A stretch of DNA of 64,000 nucleotides from Bacteroidales bacterium (GTDB taxonomy: Bacteria; Bacteroidota; Bacteroidia; Bacteroidales; UBA932), in assembly GCA_022648685.1 (NCBI GenBank), contig JALCMW010000002.1, forward strand, positions 124,001 through 188,000, given 5' to 3'. How positions within the stretch are numbered: position 1 is the first letter of the stretch; each line of letters opens with the position of its first letter. Below are positions 46,230 to 56,121 of this stretch, one piece after another. The position numbers were made by a program, and so were the translations under genes. The notes beneath the pieces were generated by a model. The model was not told where the DNA came from. It did not search any database and saw only the letters and a list, made by a program, of their open reading frames with translations.

Positions 46230-47312
46230 TTATTTTCTTATTAATTTTATTTTACTTTTTTCAGCAAACACTTTGAAATCATTTTCGCTTGCGGCTCCCG
46301 GATAAGGAGCGAAGAAATGACCTGGTCTGTCCCACGCATTCCTCCATACCAGGACATAAGCAACCGGATAATCCGATATTGCGGGATAAAACGCCCCTGT
46401 CCACCAATCGGCATCCGGAACACCTTCATATCCCGTCTCGGTAACTGCAATGATTTTTCCTTTGCTTTTTCCCAAAGCGGAAACGGTATCCAGACATTTT
46501 TTCATCTCGGAAACATATCCGTCATCATAACGGTAACAATCGAGACCAAGAATATCCACATATTTATCTCCGGGATATCTTTCAAGATACTTTACGGAAT
46601 CAAAAGGAGAATTCGGAGAAAAGGCCCAAAGCATCCGGCCTCCCAGTTTTCTTTTGCCGGCCAGATAATCGTGCGTCATTTTCCATAAAGCTACATACTG
46701 ATCCGCCGTGCAATTCGATGCACCCCACCAGAACCAGCCTCCGTAGTTTTCATGCCATGGCCTGAAAATCACAGGCACAGGTTTGCCGTTTTCATCTTTG
46801 AGAGAACCTATCCAGTCGGCAAGTCTGGAAAGCCAAAACATCATGGTGTCATGCTCTGATCCTCCCGGCAGCACCGATTCCACCACCTTGTCTGAAGACA
46901 CATCCCATGAGTCCCCACCCGTAAGCGGATTCGGGACATGCCATGACAAAGTCACAACGCCGCCTCTTTCATACTGGACAATCGCAGCCAGCCTCATTTT
47001 CTCAAAACTGTTGCCATCTATATTATTCTTCGAACCCAGTTCTATTCCGCTAACGTCCAATCCCAGAACGGAAGGATAACTTCCGCATACATCATAAACA
47101 TCGGACTTGAGAAAAGCGGTTTCGCTATCCGATATTTTCCAATTATGACCGTAAAGCAAATCATCCTGATGCCCGAACATTATTTCGCCGCTTTTCGCAC
47201 ATGAACGCAGATCGGAAGTCAATTCGTCTTTTACGCTTCCTGAACCACAACCGGATCCGGACAAAAGAAAAACTGAAGCAAAAAATATATTCACAAACAA
47301 AGATGATTTCAT
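46230..47312 (-). CDS. GH26 beta-mannanase/mannobiohydrolase lipoprotein
   Basis: A 360-residue lipoprotein (lipobox SGSGC, Cys22). The GH26 catalytic acid/base is in [10 protein letters not shown] (Glu188) and the nucleophile in AVTETGYEG (Glu292). [12 protein letters not shown] and [14 protein letters not shown] are also conserved. Beta-1,4-mannan is cut by retention. It resembles the small GH26 enzymes beside phosphorylase genes (in B. fragilis a mannobiose-releasing type), so it probably yields mannobiose. Cys28-type acidic context could place it at the surface or in the periplasm. It lies 10 bp after GH3. Confidence 0.92.
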   Translation of the reverse strand: MKSSLFVNIFFASVFLLSGSGCGSGSVKDELTSDLRSCAKSGEIMFGHQDDLLYGHNWKISDSETAFLKSDVYDVCGSYPSVLGLDVSGIELGSKNNIDGNSFEKMRLAAIVQYERGGVVTLSWHVPNPLTGGDSWDVSSDKVVESVLPGGSEHDTMMFWLSRLADWIGSLKDENGKPVPVIFRPWHENYGGWFWWGASNCTADQYVALWKMTHDYLAGKRKLGGRMLWAFSPNSPFDSVKYLERYPGDKYVDILGLDCYRYDDGYVSEMKKCLDTVSALGKSKGKIIAVTETGYEGVPDADWWTGAFYPAISDYPVAYVLVWRNAWDRPGHFFAPYPGAASENDFKVFAEKSKIKLIRK

Positions 47313-47322
47313 GGTAAATATT

Positions 47323-49623
47323 CTATTGTACGAAAAATGATTTTTTAAGAAGATCTGAATCGTCGGAAGACGAACCTATCATGACTATGAATTCTCCGGG
47401 TTCTTCAATCGGCTTCAGGTTCTTGTCAAGATATTCAAGTTTGTCGGGAGTAACGCTGAATTCAACCGTTTTGCTTTCTCCGGCTCCAAGATGGATTCTG
47501 GCGAAATCCTTAAGCTCCTTGACAGGTCTGGTGACCATGGAATAACAATCCCGGATATAAAGCTGTACTATTTCATCTCCCGCCATTTTTCCGCTGTTCG
47601 TCACTTTCACGCTTACTTTCAATGATTGTCCCCGGGCTATTGTATCGTTGGCGACAGACATGTCCGAATAATCATACTTGGTATATGAAAGTCCGAATCC
47701 GAAAGGCCACAGCGGAGTGCTTGGCTTCATTACGTAAGGATGGAAATATTGAGACGGTTTATGATTGTACACCATCTGGATTTGTCCGACCGAACGTGGA
47801 ATAGTAACAGCAAGTTTAGCAGAAGGGGTGACTTTGCCGTAGAGAATTTCCGCAACGGCCTGTCCTCCGTACATCCCAGGTTCCCATGAGCAAACTATTG
47901 CAGGCAAGTGTTCCGCAGGCCATACAACGCCCAATGGTCTTCCGGTTACAAGAACGAGGACCGTCGGTTTGCCTGATGCGGCGACTTTCCGGATCAATTC
48001 GTTTTGAAGACCCACCAAGTCTATATCCGAACGATCTGAATCCTCTCCTCCTGTCCTTTCTTCCCATCTGGCCCTGAACATATACTCACCGGCCACGACA
48101 ATATTCAAATCACATCCACGTGCCTTTTCGGCAGCTTCCTCTACTTTGGCAGGAGACATATTTCTAGGATCCCAGGACTGGTCCACAAAAACGAAATCGG
48201 TCTTCGGAGAAACCTGACGCAATCCTTCAAGAATAGTGGTGACATTTTCAGGTTTCTGGGCAGCGCTCCAATCGCCGAGAATATTCGGGTCATCGGCATT
48301 TATTCCGGTTACGAGAACTTTCTTGTATTTCGAAGGGGACAATGGCAGCAAACCGTCGTTTTTCAAAAGTACTATGGATTCGCGTGCGGCTTCAAGAGCC
48401 GTTGCCCTATGTTCGGGACAAAGTCTTACATCCATTGTTTTTGCGGGATCAGCATAAGGATGCTCGAACAGTCCCAATCTGAACTTGACGGCAAGAATTT
48501 TCCTTACGGATTCATCTATCCGCGATTCGGGAATACGACCTTCACGAACTAATTCGCATACGTCTTCGTTCCAGTGGATTCCATGCATATGCATATCTTC
48601 CCCCGCCATGATTGCCTGGTAATATGCCTCTTTGAGACTTTCAGCAGTCGCATGGAGATCATGGACATGTTCCATATCCATCCAATCGCTGACGACAAGA
48701 CCTTTGAACTTCCATTCGCCTCTCAAGATATCCTTTAGCAGCCACTCGTTTGTATGGCACGGAATACCATTCAGCTCATTATGCGCAGTCATCAAAGACA
48801 TTGCGCCTGCATCGACCCCTTTTTCGAAAGGAGGGAAAAATACTTCACGCAGAGTTCTTTCGGAAAGATCTGCGGGAGCTCCGTTACAACCGTTGATAGG
48901 TTCGCTTCCTCCTACAAAATGCTTGATGCAAGCCAGAACACCGTCCTGCCCGAAATTTCCCTGGTAACCCCTCACGCATTCGGCACCCATAAGCGAAACC
49001 AAATACGGATCTTCTCCGAATGTTTCACCTACACGGCCCCAGCGGGGATCCCTTGCAACCTCCACATTGGGATTGAAAGTCCAATGCATATTCATAGCAC
49101 GCATCTCCAGCGCAGTTTCCCGTGCTATCTTGTATGCTAGTGTTGTATCAAAAGAACAGGCTATTCCTATATTGGTCGGATAAACGGTATTATCGGGGGC
49201 ATTTGCATTCCCGTGTATTGCATCTATACCGAAGATGATAGGAATCTGCAATCTGCTTTTCATGGCAAGCGACTGAAGATAATTAGCCTCTTTCAAGGTA
49301 ATTACATGAAGGAAAGAACCAATATTTCCATTTTCCGTCCAGCTTATTACCGAATCTATCGGGAATCCGGGATAGAAAGCCATGGCCGTATTGTTTTTCA
49401 AATCCGACGCTTTCATGCTGGCTTCACTAGCCTTGATATGCTCTATTCCCACAAATTGGCTCATCTGCCCGACCTTTTCTTCAAGGGTCATCCTTGAAAG
49501 AAGGTCTTCGACACGGCTGTCCAAAGGAGCAGATTCATCTTTATATACTGGCCTTACATCTTTTTTGCCTGATAACATTGTTGCGGCGATTAACGAAATA
49601 ATCAATAATTTATAATACTTCAT
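47323..49623 (-). CDS. GH3 beta-glucosidase-type glycoside hydrolase
   Basis: A 766-residue secreted GH3 enzyme (signal peptide, no lipobox Cys). The domains are a TIM barrel, an alpha/beta sandwich and a C-terminal FnIII-like domain. The nucleophile Asp lies in LVVSDWMDMEH. Other marks are KHFVGGSEP, NIVVAGEY, WPFGFGLSYTKYDYS and VKVTNSGKMAGDEIVQLY. GH3 enzymes of this layout remove beta-1,4-glucosyl ends, fitting glucose residues of glucomannan oligosaccharides. The start at 49623 (MKYYKLLIIS) is preferred to an upstream in-frame Met. It lies 7 bp after GH26. Confidence 0.93.
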   Translation of the reverse strand: MKYYKLLIISLIAATMLSGKKDVRPVYKDESAPLDSRVEDLLSRMTLEEKVGQMSQFVGIEHIKASEASMKASDLKNNTAMAFYPGFPIDSVISWTENGNIGSFLHVITLKEANYLQSLAMKSRLQIPIIFGIDAIHGNANAPDNTVYPTNIGIACSFDTTLAYKIARETALEMRAMNMHWTFNPNVEVARDPRWGRVGETFGEDPYLVSLMGAECVRGYQGNFGQDGVLACIKHFVGGSEPINGCNGAPADLSERTLREVFFPPFEKGVDAGAMSLMTAHNELNGIPCHTNEWLLKDILRGEWKFKGLVVSDWMDMEHVHDLHATAESLKEAYYQAIMAGEDMHMHGIHWNEDVCELVREGRIPESRIDESVRKILAVKFRLGLFEHPYADPAKTMDVRLCPEHRATALEAARESIVLLKNDGLLPLSPSKYKKVLVTGINADDPNILGDWSAAQKPENVTTILEGLRQVSPKTDFVFVDQSWDPRNMSPAKVEEAAEKARGCDLNIVVAGEYMFRARWEERTGGEDSDRSDIDLVGLQNELIRKVAASGKPTVLVLVTGRPLGVVWPAEHLPAIVCSWEPGMYGGQAVAEILYGKVTPSAKLAVTIPRSVGQIQMVYNHKPSQYFHPYVMKPSTPLWPFGFGLSYTKYDYSDMSVANDTIARGQSLKVSVKVTNSGKMAGDEIVQLYIRDCYSMVTRPVKELKDFARIHLGAGESKTVEFSVTPDKLEYLDKNLKPIEEPGEFIVMIGSSSDDSDLLKKSFFVQ

Positions 49624-49630
49624 ATCAAAT

Positions 49631-51082
49631 TTATTTGTTCCAATCCGGGAAAAGAGCCGAAGGCAGATCACTGCGGGTCAAAACGGAAGAGTCCAGAAAT
49701 GACTGCCTCCACCAGCTTATACCTGCATACAGATGATCGTAATCCTCTGTATAATCATTGTAATAGTCATACCATGGCATAAAATACAACCATTCTGCAC
49801 CTGCATCACGCTGTTTGGAAATATTATCTACTGATCCCATTTCGGATAGAGCTGCCATTTTGTGCGGTATCATGTGAGTGATCGTTTCAAATTGCGATTC
49901 TATGTCGGCTGACGATACAATATAGTCATTACTTTTATCTCCGTAAATATCCCTCCCGACGATATCGACATAATCGTCGCCCGGATAAAACTCATAATCG
50001 GAATCCCCGGGTTCGGAAGTCTGGGTCACCCATACCCAAATAAGATTTCTCACACCGGCATCCCTGAAATAATCGAACATGAAGCGCCATAATGCCTTGT
50101 ATGCTTCAGCTCCGTCTCTGCCCCACCAGAACCAGGCACCGCTCTTCCATTGAGTATATGTATTGCCCGCCGCCTCATGAAGCGGCCGCCATATTACAGG
50201 TATATTATGATCCTGCAGCAAAAGAAGATAAGAAGATATTTTTGCAAGGTCGGCTTTTGCTACCTTGTTTTCCCATGTGCCGTCAACAACAACATTCGAT
50301 GGTTTGAAATCGGTTTTGGAAGGGTCATATGTATATGAAGTACTGCCTTCATAAGTCGGGACAATCCAATGCCACCCGGCACCTACCAATCCTTTGGCGT
50401 TCCACCAGTCCAATACAGGAGTGATGTCCGAATAATCTATCCAGTTCGCCGGAGAGTCAGGAAGATGAATATAGTCGAACGTTGCGATAGCGGGATATTT
50501 GCCTGTCCATTTATATATCCAGCCGGCCTCGTCCGTATTCCATGCAACCTTGGCCATGGCTCCGGACAAAGTTTTACCGCCGTATATGGAAAGCAGATAA
50601 TCATAAAGCAGTTTGGCGTTGTTAATAGGATCACTTGTAACGGGTGACTGAGAATAATCGCCAGGCTCTCCCGGAGTATAAGGAATATCCCCGCCCGGTT
50701 TTGGAACTGTTGTAAATGAGACATGGAAATCAGCAGCCGGAACGGAGCCGTATTTGCCGACAACGGCTCCGGCCGGAACTGACAATGTATATGAAGTACC
50801 GTATTCAAGAGTGCCGAATCCAACTCTAAGCCTCATGTTGGCTACGGAAGGCTTAACCGTCATCCCGGAAAGGGAAATCAGGGATGTATCCTTTATCAGG
50901 ATCGGGATATCATAATTGATATCTACATAGCCCAGACCGACAGCCGTATTCTCACTTCCGTCTTCTACGCTGACACTTTCCACCGACGGTACGGTCCCTA
51001 TCGGATCCCCGCCGTCCGATTGCGAACGGCAGGAATACAATATGGAACATATTGCCGACAGAATGAATAACGTTCTCTTCAT
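49631..51082 (-). CDS. GH26 endo-beta-mannanase lipoprotein
   Basis: A 483-residue lipoprotein (lipobox ILYSC, Cys18). An N-terminal Big_5-like beta domain (about 30-130) precedes the GH26 barrel. Acid/base Glu303 is in IWRPLHEAAGN; the nucleophile Glu414 is in ALSEMGSV; WFWWGRDGAEAY is also typical. It cleaves beta-1,4-mannan chains at the surface or in the periplasm. It differs from the smaller GH26 downstream by the Ig-like module, consistent with cell-surface endo action on polymer. It lies 43 bp after the IPT lipoprotein. Confidence 0.92.
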   Translation of the reverse strand: MKRTLFILSAICSILYSCRSQSDGGDPIGTVPSVESVSVEDGSENTAVGLGYVDINYDIPILIKDTSLISLSGMTVKPSVANMRLRVGFGTLEYGTSYTLSVPAGAVVGKYGSVPAADFHVSFTTVPKPGGDIPYTPGEPGDYSQSPVTSDPINNAKLLYDYLLSIYGGKTLSGAMAKVAWNTDEAGWIYKWTGKYPAIATFDYIHLPDSPANWIDYSDITPVLDWWNAKGLVGAGWHWIVPTYEGSTSYTYDPSKTDFKPSNVVVDGTWENKVAKADLAKISSYLLLLQDHNIPVIWRPLHEAAGNTYTQWKSGAWFWWGRDGAEAYKALWRFMFDYFRDAGVRNLIWVWVTQTSEPGDSDYEFYPGDDYVDIVGRDIYGDKSNDYIVSSADIESQFETITHMIPHKMAALSEMGSVDNISKQRDAGAEWLYFMPWYDYYNDYTEDYDHLYAGISWWRQSFLDSSVLTRSDLPSALFPDWNK

Positions 51083-51125
51083 AATCAGGATTCAAAGTTA
51101 TTTCAACTTTTTTATTTAACCGATA

Positions 51126-53096
51126 TTACTTTGATGTGTTCGGATAAGTATAGTAAACTTTGGTGATTTTTACGGAATACCCGCTTACGACAAGGCCAGC
51201 CGCTACAAGATCATTGACATCCTGTGTATTGAGGGCATACGTAACTTTGGTACTGCCTTTTGCCACATCAATGCAACCCCATGCGTTCACATCCGTAACA
51301 CTGGTAAGCACCGCCCAGTCGCTTCCTCTCATCAGTTTGACTTGCGAATAGGAATCATCATTGGTAGTCTCGTATTCAACATAGAGCTGGCTTCCCTGAG
51401 GCATGTCATTGAACAGGTTCTGCCATGCAAGATTCACGACAGTACTCCAACCCGTACCGAGATCGGTACTTCCGCTGAATATATTGACTGTGGTGACTGC
51501 ACCCTTGACATCTATGGAAGAAGGACAGGTTTCTTCATCGCCCGTAGTCAGAACGAATTTTATATTATAAGTCCCGCCCTCGACTGAATCCGGAATCTTG
51601 AATATCATTTCGTTATCTTCCCTTTTGCTGTAATCTGTGACTTTGACAGTACCGAAATATATGGATTCTATCATATTGAACTTCGAACCTGTCATTGTCA
51701 CGTAATCGCCTACTGAAGCCGATGAAGTAAGGGAATTGACTATCACAATGGAATTATATGTAATGGTCATATCGTTATCGGATGTAACCGTTACTCCGTT
51801 TGCACATTTCAATGCCACTTTTCCCGTCGCATGTACGGCTGAAGTAGTCAATGTCAGCTTGGAGGCGGATACGGTTTCAAAAGGGATATCGACACCGTCA
51901 AGTGTCGCAGATTTTACGAGATCCAGATCCTCGCCGATAAGGTCGAATTTATCACCGGCCACAACGGAAGAGGGACTGAAAGAACTTATGACAGGTTTTG
52001 CCAAAGTAATCTCCTGAGTATCCACCGATTTTCCGGCAGCGGTGGAAAGCGTCAATTTGCCATCGGTAGCAGTTTCCGGAATAACAGCTTTTATCTTGCT
52101 GTCGGAGTATGTGAAATCAGAGCTTACGCTTCCGAAATCGACACCTGTGACAAGATCAAGGTCAGTACCGGAAATCACCACATTAAGGCCGGCTTTGTAT
52201 CTGGTTTCAGGAGTGATTGCCAAACCGGAAGGAACTTTCACTGTCATATCTTCCGACGACTCGAGTACGGCAGCAGCCGCAGTGGTAATTGAAACGGGAC
52301 CGTCATGGATATCGGAAGGCACAGTCACTTTTATTGTTGTTTTCGTAACACTTGTAAAATCGGAAACAGTTATTGCGGATGCACCGGAAAAAGTCACCTT
52401 GTCTATCTGGTCCAGAAGTGTCCCTGTAATCGTAACGACATCCCCGGGACGCACGGTTGTCGGGGAAACGGAAACGATAGAAGGCTGGGTTATAGTCAGA
52501 TCTTCATCGGAATATGCCTGGTTGCCATTGACATCAGCAACATAAATCTTACCGGAAACGGCACCTCTGGCTATAGGGAAGACGATCTCGTATCTCGACT
52601 GCGAAATGAAATCCGTACTGTCGACAACAACCCCGTTTACAAAACCTATCGATGTGATATTATTCAGATATTCCCCCTTTACGGTTACCTCATCCCCCAT
52701 TACAAGGGCTTTGTCCGTAGGTGAAATTGATGTCACTTCAAAAGGCTCAGTATAAGAAATTGCCGTCTTGGACTCATAAGAGCCGCCTTTGTAAACGACC
52801 TTCACATAACCGGGGACGGCATCCATCGGAACCGTAACCTTGAATGAACCGGAAGTGACATCTTTGAAATCGGAAGAGCCGATTTCTATACCGGAAGGGA
52901 AAATGACGGAAGTAACCCTGTCGACATGCTGGCCGACAATGTTCATATCGGCGCCTCTGAGTACAGGATTCGGACCCAAAGCCTCGATGACAGTACCGCT
53001 GCCGTCGACTTCATATCCGTCCGGACCTTTATCGCAGCCCGTCACGGTCAAAACAAGAACCGCAACAGCCATTATATAATATTTTAAATGTTTCAT
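51126..53096 (-). CDS. Multi-IPT/TIG surface glycan-binding lipoprotein
   Basis: A 656-residue lipoprotein (lipobox LTVTGC, Cys21). About six tandem IPT/TIG-type Ig units of roughly 80 residues recur, with motifs such as GDEVTVKGEYLNNITSI, GDVVTITGTLLDQIDKV and GDKFDLIGEDLDLVKSA. The last about 110 residues form a separate beta domain (NLAWQNLFNDMPQGSQLYVEYE). It occupies the SusE/F or SGBP position after SusD and the IPT-XBD protein. It probably extends a glycan-binding tip from the surface. No catalytic residues are visible. Confidence 0.82.
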   Translation of the reverse strand: MKHLKYYIMAVAVLVLTVTGCDKGPDGYEVDGSGTVIEALGPNPVLRGADMNIVGQHVDRVTSVIFPSGIEIGSSDFKDVTSGSFKVTVPMDAVPGYVKVVYKGGSYESKTAISYTEPFEVTSISPTDKALVMGDEVTVKGEYLNNITSIGFVNGVVVDSTDFISQSRYEIVFPIARGAVSGKIYVADVNGNQAYSDEDLTITQPSIVSVSPTTVRPGDVVTITGTLLDQIDKVTFSGASAITVSDFTSVTKTTIKVTVPSDIHDGPVSITTAAAAVLESSEDMTVKVPSGLAITPETRYKAGLNVVISGTDLDLVTGVDFGSVSSDFTYSDSKIKAVIPETATDGKLTLSTAAGKSVDTQEITLAKPVISSFSPSSVVAGDKFDLIGEDLDLVKSATLDGVDIPFETVSASKLTLTTSAVHATGKVALKCANGVTVTSDNDMTITYNSIVIVNSLTSSASVGDYVTMTGSKFNMIESIYFGTVKVTDYSKREDNEMIFKIPDSVEGGTYNIKFVLTTGDEETCPSSIDVKGAVTTVNIFSGSTDLGTGWSTVVNLAWQNLFNDMPQGSQLYVEYETTNDDSYSQVKLMRGSDWAVLTSVTDVNAWGCIDVAKGSTKVTYALNTQDVNDLVAAGLVVSGYSVKITKVYYTYPNTSK

Positions 53097-53110
53097 ATGA
53101 TTTTTCTCCT

Positions 53111-54274
53111 TTATTTTATTTTTATGATTCGGACATTGTCGATCTTGACATCAAGTTCGCCTGGACCGTCTGCCGCACCGAAAGGCATCATATGGAAATT
53201 GACAATAGCGGATTTGTCCGTAAGGGATCTGGTTTCGCTTTCATCCTTGCTCGTATTGAAATCGGAAAGAGGAATGGTAATGGTCTGCCATTTGTCAGCG
53301 GTAAATCCCGTTTCATATGGTTTCCAATGATATTGTGCTTCGGTGCCGTCGACACTCTGCTCAACGGCAGGGCCGTTGAACCAGACAATCATAGGAGTAC
53401 AATCCCATTTGTCGATATTGTATTCGAAACATAATGCGTAATCGGCTACATCACCGTCTCCTATAAGTGTAGTTCCCGCAGGATTTATCCACATCAATTG
53501 TTCTTCGTTAGCCGGCCATGCCCAACTTCCTACACTGCCGTACAAATGAAGATATTGACCGTCACAGCCGTCTTCCGTTCCGAATCTGCTCATTCCCCAT
53601 GGATTCCATGTGGAAGTCGGATCGGAAAAGTTGCAGAATATCCCCTCGGTATTTCTCCAGTTGAATGAAGATCTTGAAGTTCCATATGCTGAAGTGATGG
53701 AAATAGGACCTTCGATATCTGCGCCTTCAGGTACGGTACAAACTATCTTCGATTCCGTTACACTCTTAATGACAGCTTTGTAATTGCCTGGAAAAATCAC
53801 ATCCACCGAACCGTCCGGACGGGCAAAGAAATAACTGCCCGTGATTACCAGGTCGCTTCCGGCTGAGGCATATTGGCAATCGATGGCCTCGATATAAGGC
53901 GAAGGAATGATTACCGATACGGCGAATTCGCTTTTTATGCCGGATTTGGTTTCGAGATACATTTTGTTGCTTACGGAATCAGGCATCGTACCAGGAACCG
54001 TTACAATTATGGAATGGGGAGTGACAAGGGTCGGATTCAGCAAAGCATCTTTGTCATTGAAAGTTATTCTGCAGACATCTCCCAAATGGTCGCCTATCAC
54101 AGCTATTGTGGCACCCATCGAAACATTTTCAAGCAATTTGTCTCCCATTGCAGGATCAACAGGCCTGATGAATCTCACGACAGGTATATCATCTGAATTA
54201 TTGTCACAGGACGCCGTCATGAAAGCGGCAGCCGCAATGAACAGAACCGATATTATAATTATTATCTTTTTCAT
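53111..54274 (-). CDS. Surface glycan-binding lipoprotein (SGBP-B type)
   Basis: A 387-residue lipoprotein (lipobox TASC, Cys23). Two IPT-like domains (about 33-210; GATIAVIGDHLGDV, GSDLVITGSYFF) precede a C-terminal aromatic-rich beta-sandwich of about 180 residues (GWTWNP-like NPWGMSRF, YLHLYGSVGSWAWP, YALCFEYNIDKWDC, AQYHWKPYETG), closing with KIDNVRIIKIK. The layout matches SGBP-B proteins of xyloglucan and mannan loci, in which the C-terminal domain holds the glycan. It lies 11 bp after SusD. Trp and Tyr side chains are likely sugar platforms. Confidence 0.85.
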   Translation of the reverse strand: MKKIIIIISVLFIAAAAFMTASCDNNSDDIPVVRFIRPVDPAMGDKLLENVSMGATIAVIGDHLGDVCRITFNDKDALLNPTLVTPHSIIVTVPGTMPDSVSNKMYLETKSGIKSEFAVSVIIPSPYIEAIDCQYASAGSDLVITGSYFFARPDGSVDVIFPGNYKAVIKSVTESKIVCTVPEGADIEGPISITSAYGTSRSSFNWRNTEGIFCNFSDPTSTWNPWGMSRFGTEDGCDGQYLHLYGSVGSWAWPANEEQLMWINPAGTTLIGDGDVADYALCFEYNIDKWDCTPMIVWFNGPAVEQSVDGTEAQYHWKPYETGFTADKWQTITIPLSDFNTSKDESETRSLTDKSAIVNFHMMPFGAADGPGELDVKIDNVRIIKIK

Positions 54275-54285
54275 ACTTCATATAT

Positions 54286-56121
54286 TTATTCGCCGAAATC
54301 ATAATCGACCGCCGGTTCGCTGAGAATCGGAGAATTGGTAGCTTCAGCTTCAGGAATAGGAAGGTACATCTTCGAATCGCTGTAAATGATATTGCTGACT
54401 CTGTGGCCATTAGCTTCAAGCCATTCGGCACCTTTGTAATAGTCTTTGTTTACGGAACCGTCTGAATTCGTGGAAGTGATATCCATGGATTCCCACAATG
54501 TGACGTACATATCCTTTTGATTCTCCCATACATATTGTTCCTTGAGAGTATATGTGGGTTCCCCGGAAGTATCGTAAGTGAATTTGTCACTGTTCCAATT
54601 GAAAGAATAGATTAAGTCGCGGTTCATGTTTTCAAGATAATTGATTCCGGCGGTATGATCCCTGTACCATACTCTTTTGACGTCAAACCAATTTATTCCT
54701 TCCATGGCGAATTCCTTCCTGCGTTCGCGTATCAGATCTTCGAAAGTAATGCTGGTATAACTGCTTGTAAGACCTGCACGTGAAAGAATCTGTGACATAT
54801 AATCGAGAGCTGCAGGGTCGGAAGTCGCGTCACCGGTTCCTATGCAAGCCTCTATATAAACCATCATTACATCGGAAAAACGCAGAAGATAAAGATTGTT
54901 TCCGCCATCCTGGTTCAGGCCTACCTGGTTATTGCAATCGGAAGGTTTTCCTATCACATATTTCCGTAGATGGGCAAGCATCTGGTTGGAATTTTCCGTA
55001 GCAACTTCGTCAGGTGTATCCATACCAGGAAGGCCACCCCTGTATGTGTAATAATAAGTGTAACCGCCATCCTGGGAATCCAGCTCGGAATAGTAATCCC
55101 CCAAAGTCATATAAACGGACTTTCTTCTCAGATCATTGGAAGAATACAGATTCTGCAACGAAATGGTAGGACCCTTTCCTGCCCCCCATGTCTGATCGGC
55201 AATCCTGGATCCTCTGGAGAAATTGGCGTTTCTTGAATTACCTTCCGCATAATTACCGACTTTGCACTGGATTGAAAGCAAAGATTCGCAGCAATTGTTG
55301 GCATCCACTCCGAACATTGTACTGTAATCCGGCCATAGTCCGTATCCATTCTTCAAACCGCCATCGACAGCAGCCTTGGCATTCGTCTTGGCCTCGCCAT
55401 AAAGAGAAGCATCTTTCTTGTATGCGGCATAGGTAAGCTGGACTTTAGAGAGAAGACCGAGAGCCGACCATTTCGTAGCCCTGCCTGGATCATCTTTTTC
55501 AGGAAGTACCTTGATGGCTCTTTCCAGATCCCTTATCATAAACTTGTACAATGATTCCTGGGTACTTTTGCGAACATATATTTTGTCGGGATCGGAAGAT
55601 GTTATCAGTTCGGTGGCATTTTCGATTATAGGAGCTTCACCCCAATATTCGGTTATTATGAAATAACTCATGGCCCGCATTGTATACGCTTCCCCTAAAG
55701 CCGCCTGTATGACATCTTCCGAAACTCCGTTTTTCCTTGCCTCGGGCGGCATATCGTTGATAACGGAATTTGCAAATGAGACTACGCGGTAAAGGCCTTT
55801 CCATCCGCTATACAGATAGGAATTGGTTGAAGTCACCGAATTGTAATAATAATGACCTTCCTGATCGTAGGTGTAATACATGTCACCGGCCATCATATCA
55901 CCGGCATAGAACATGAAGTTTCCATGGAAATCGAACCACGGCGTAGAAGCGTAAAGAACTGCAGTATTGGCTCTTATTGCATCTTTACTAACATAATAGT
56001 TGTCGGCCGCCAGAGAATCCTTCGGTGTTACCGTAAGGAAGTTGTCACAGGAAACCGCCGAAAGGACGGCTGCGGCTATCAATATGGAATATAATATCTT
56101 TTTCATTTTATACTTTCTCAT
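54286..56121 (-). CDS. SusD-like lipoprotein of the mannan locus
   Basis: A 611-residue lipoprotein (lipobox SAVSC, Cys25). The classical SusD/RagB signature follows: FLTVTPKDSLAADNYY. The TPR-bearing core has ALGEAYTMRAMSYFIITEYWGEAP and RATKWSALGLLSKVQLTYAAY. The C-terminal DLIRERRKEFAMEGINWFDVKRVW is the SusD C-terminal motif. It binds mannan at the SusC mouth. The start ATG overlaps the SusC stop as TAATG; a second Met (KKILYS) 15 bp on is possible. It lies 11 bp upstream of the SGBP gene. Confidence 0.95.
   Translation of the reverse strand: MRKYKMKKILYSILIAAAVLSAVSCDNFLTVTPKDSLAADNYYVSKDAIRANTAVLYASTPWFDFHGNFMFYAGDMMAGDMYYTYDQEGHYYYNSVTSTNSYLYSGWKGLYRVVSFANSVINDMPPEARKNGVSEDVIQAALGEAYTMRAMSYFIITEYWGEAPIIENATELITSSDPDKIYVRKSTQESLYKFMIRDLERAIKVLPEKDDPGRATKWSALGLLSKVQLTYAAYKKDASLYGEAKTNAKAAVDGGLKNGYGLWPDYSTMFGVDANNCCESLLSIQCKVGNYAEGNSRNANFSRGSRIADQTWGAGKGPTISLQNLYSSNDLRRKSVYMTLGDYYSELDSQDGGYTYYYTYRGGLPGMDTPDEVATENSNQMLAHLRKYVIGKPSDCNNQVGLNQDGGNNLYLLRFSDVMMVYIEACIGTGDATSDPAALDYMSQILSRAGLTSSYTSITFEDLIRERRKEFAMEGINWFDVKRVWYRDHTAGINYLENMNRDLIYSFNWNSDKFTYDTSGEPTYTLKEQYVWENQKDMYVTLWESMDITSTNSDGSVNKDYYKGAEWLEANGHRVSNIIYSDSKMYLPIPEAEATNSPILSEPAVDYDFGE

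Noticed and set aside
49626..49633. TAAATTTG -7-like box before the GH3 gene (minus strand)
   Set aside because: Its start site would fall at or past the GH3 start codon and the gap to the previous gene is only 7 bp, so the match is probably chance.
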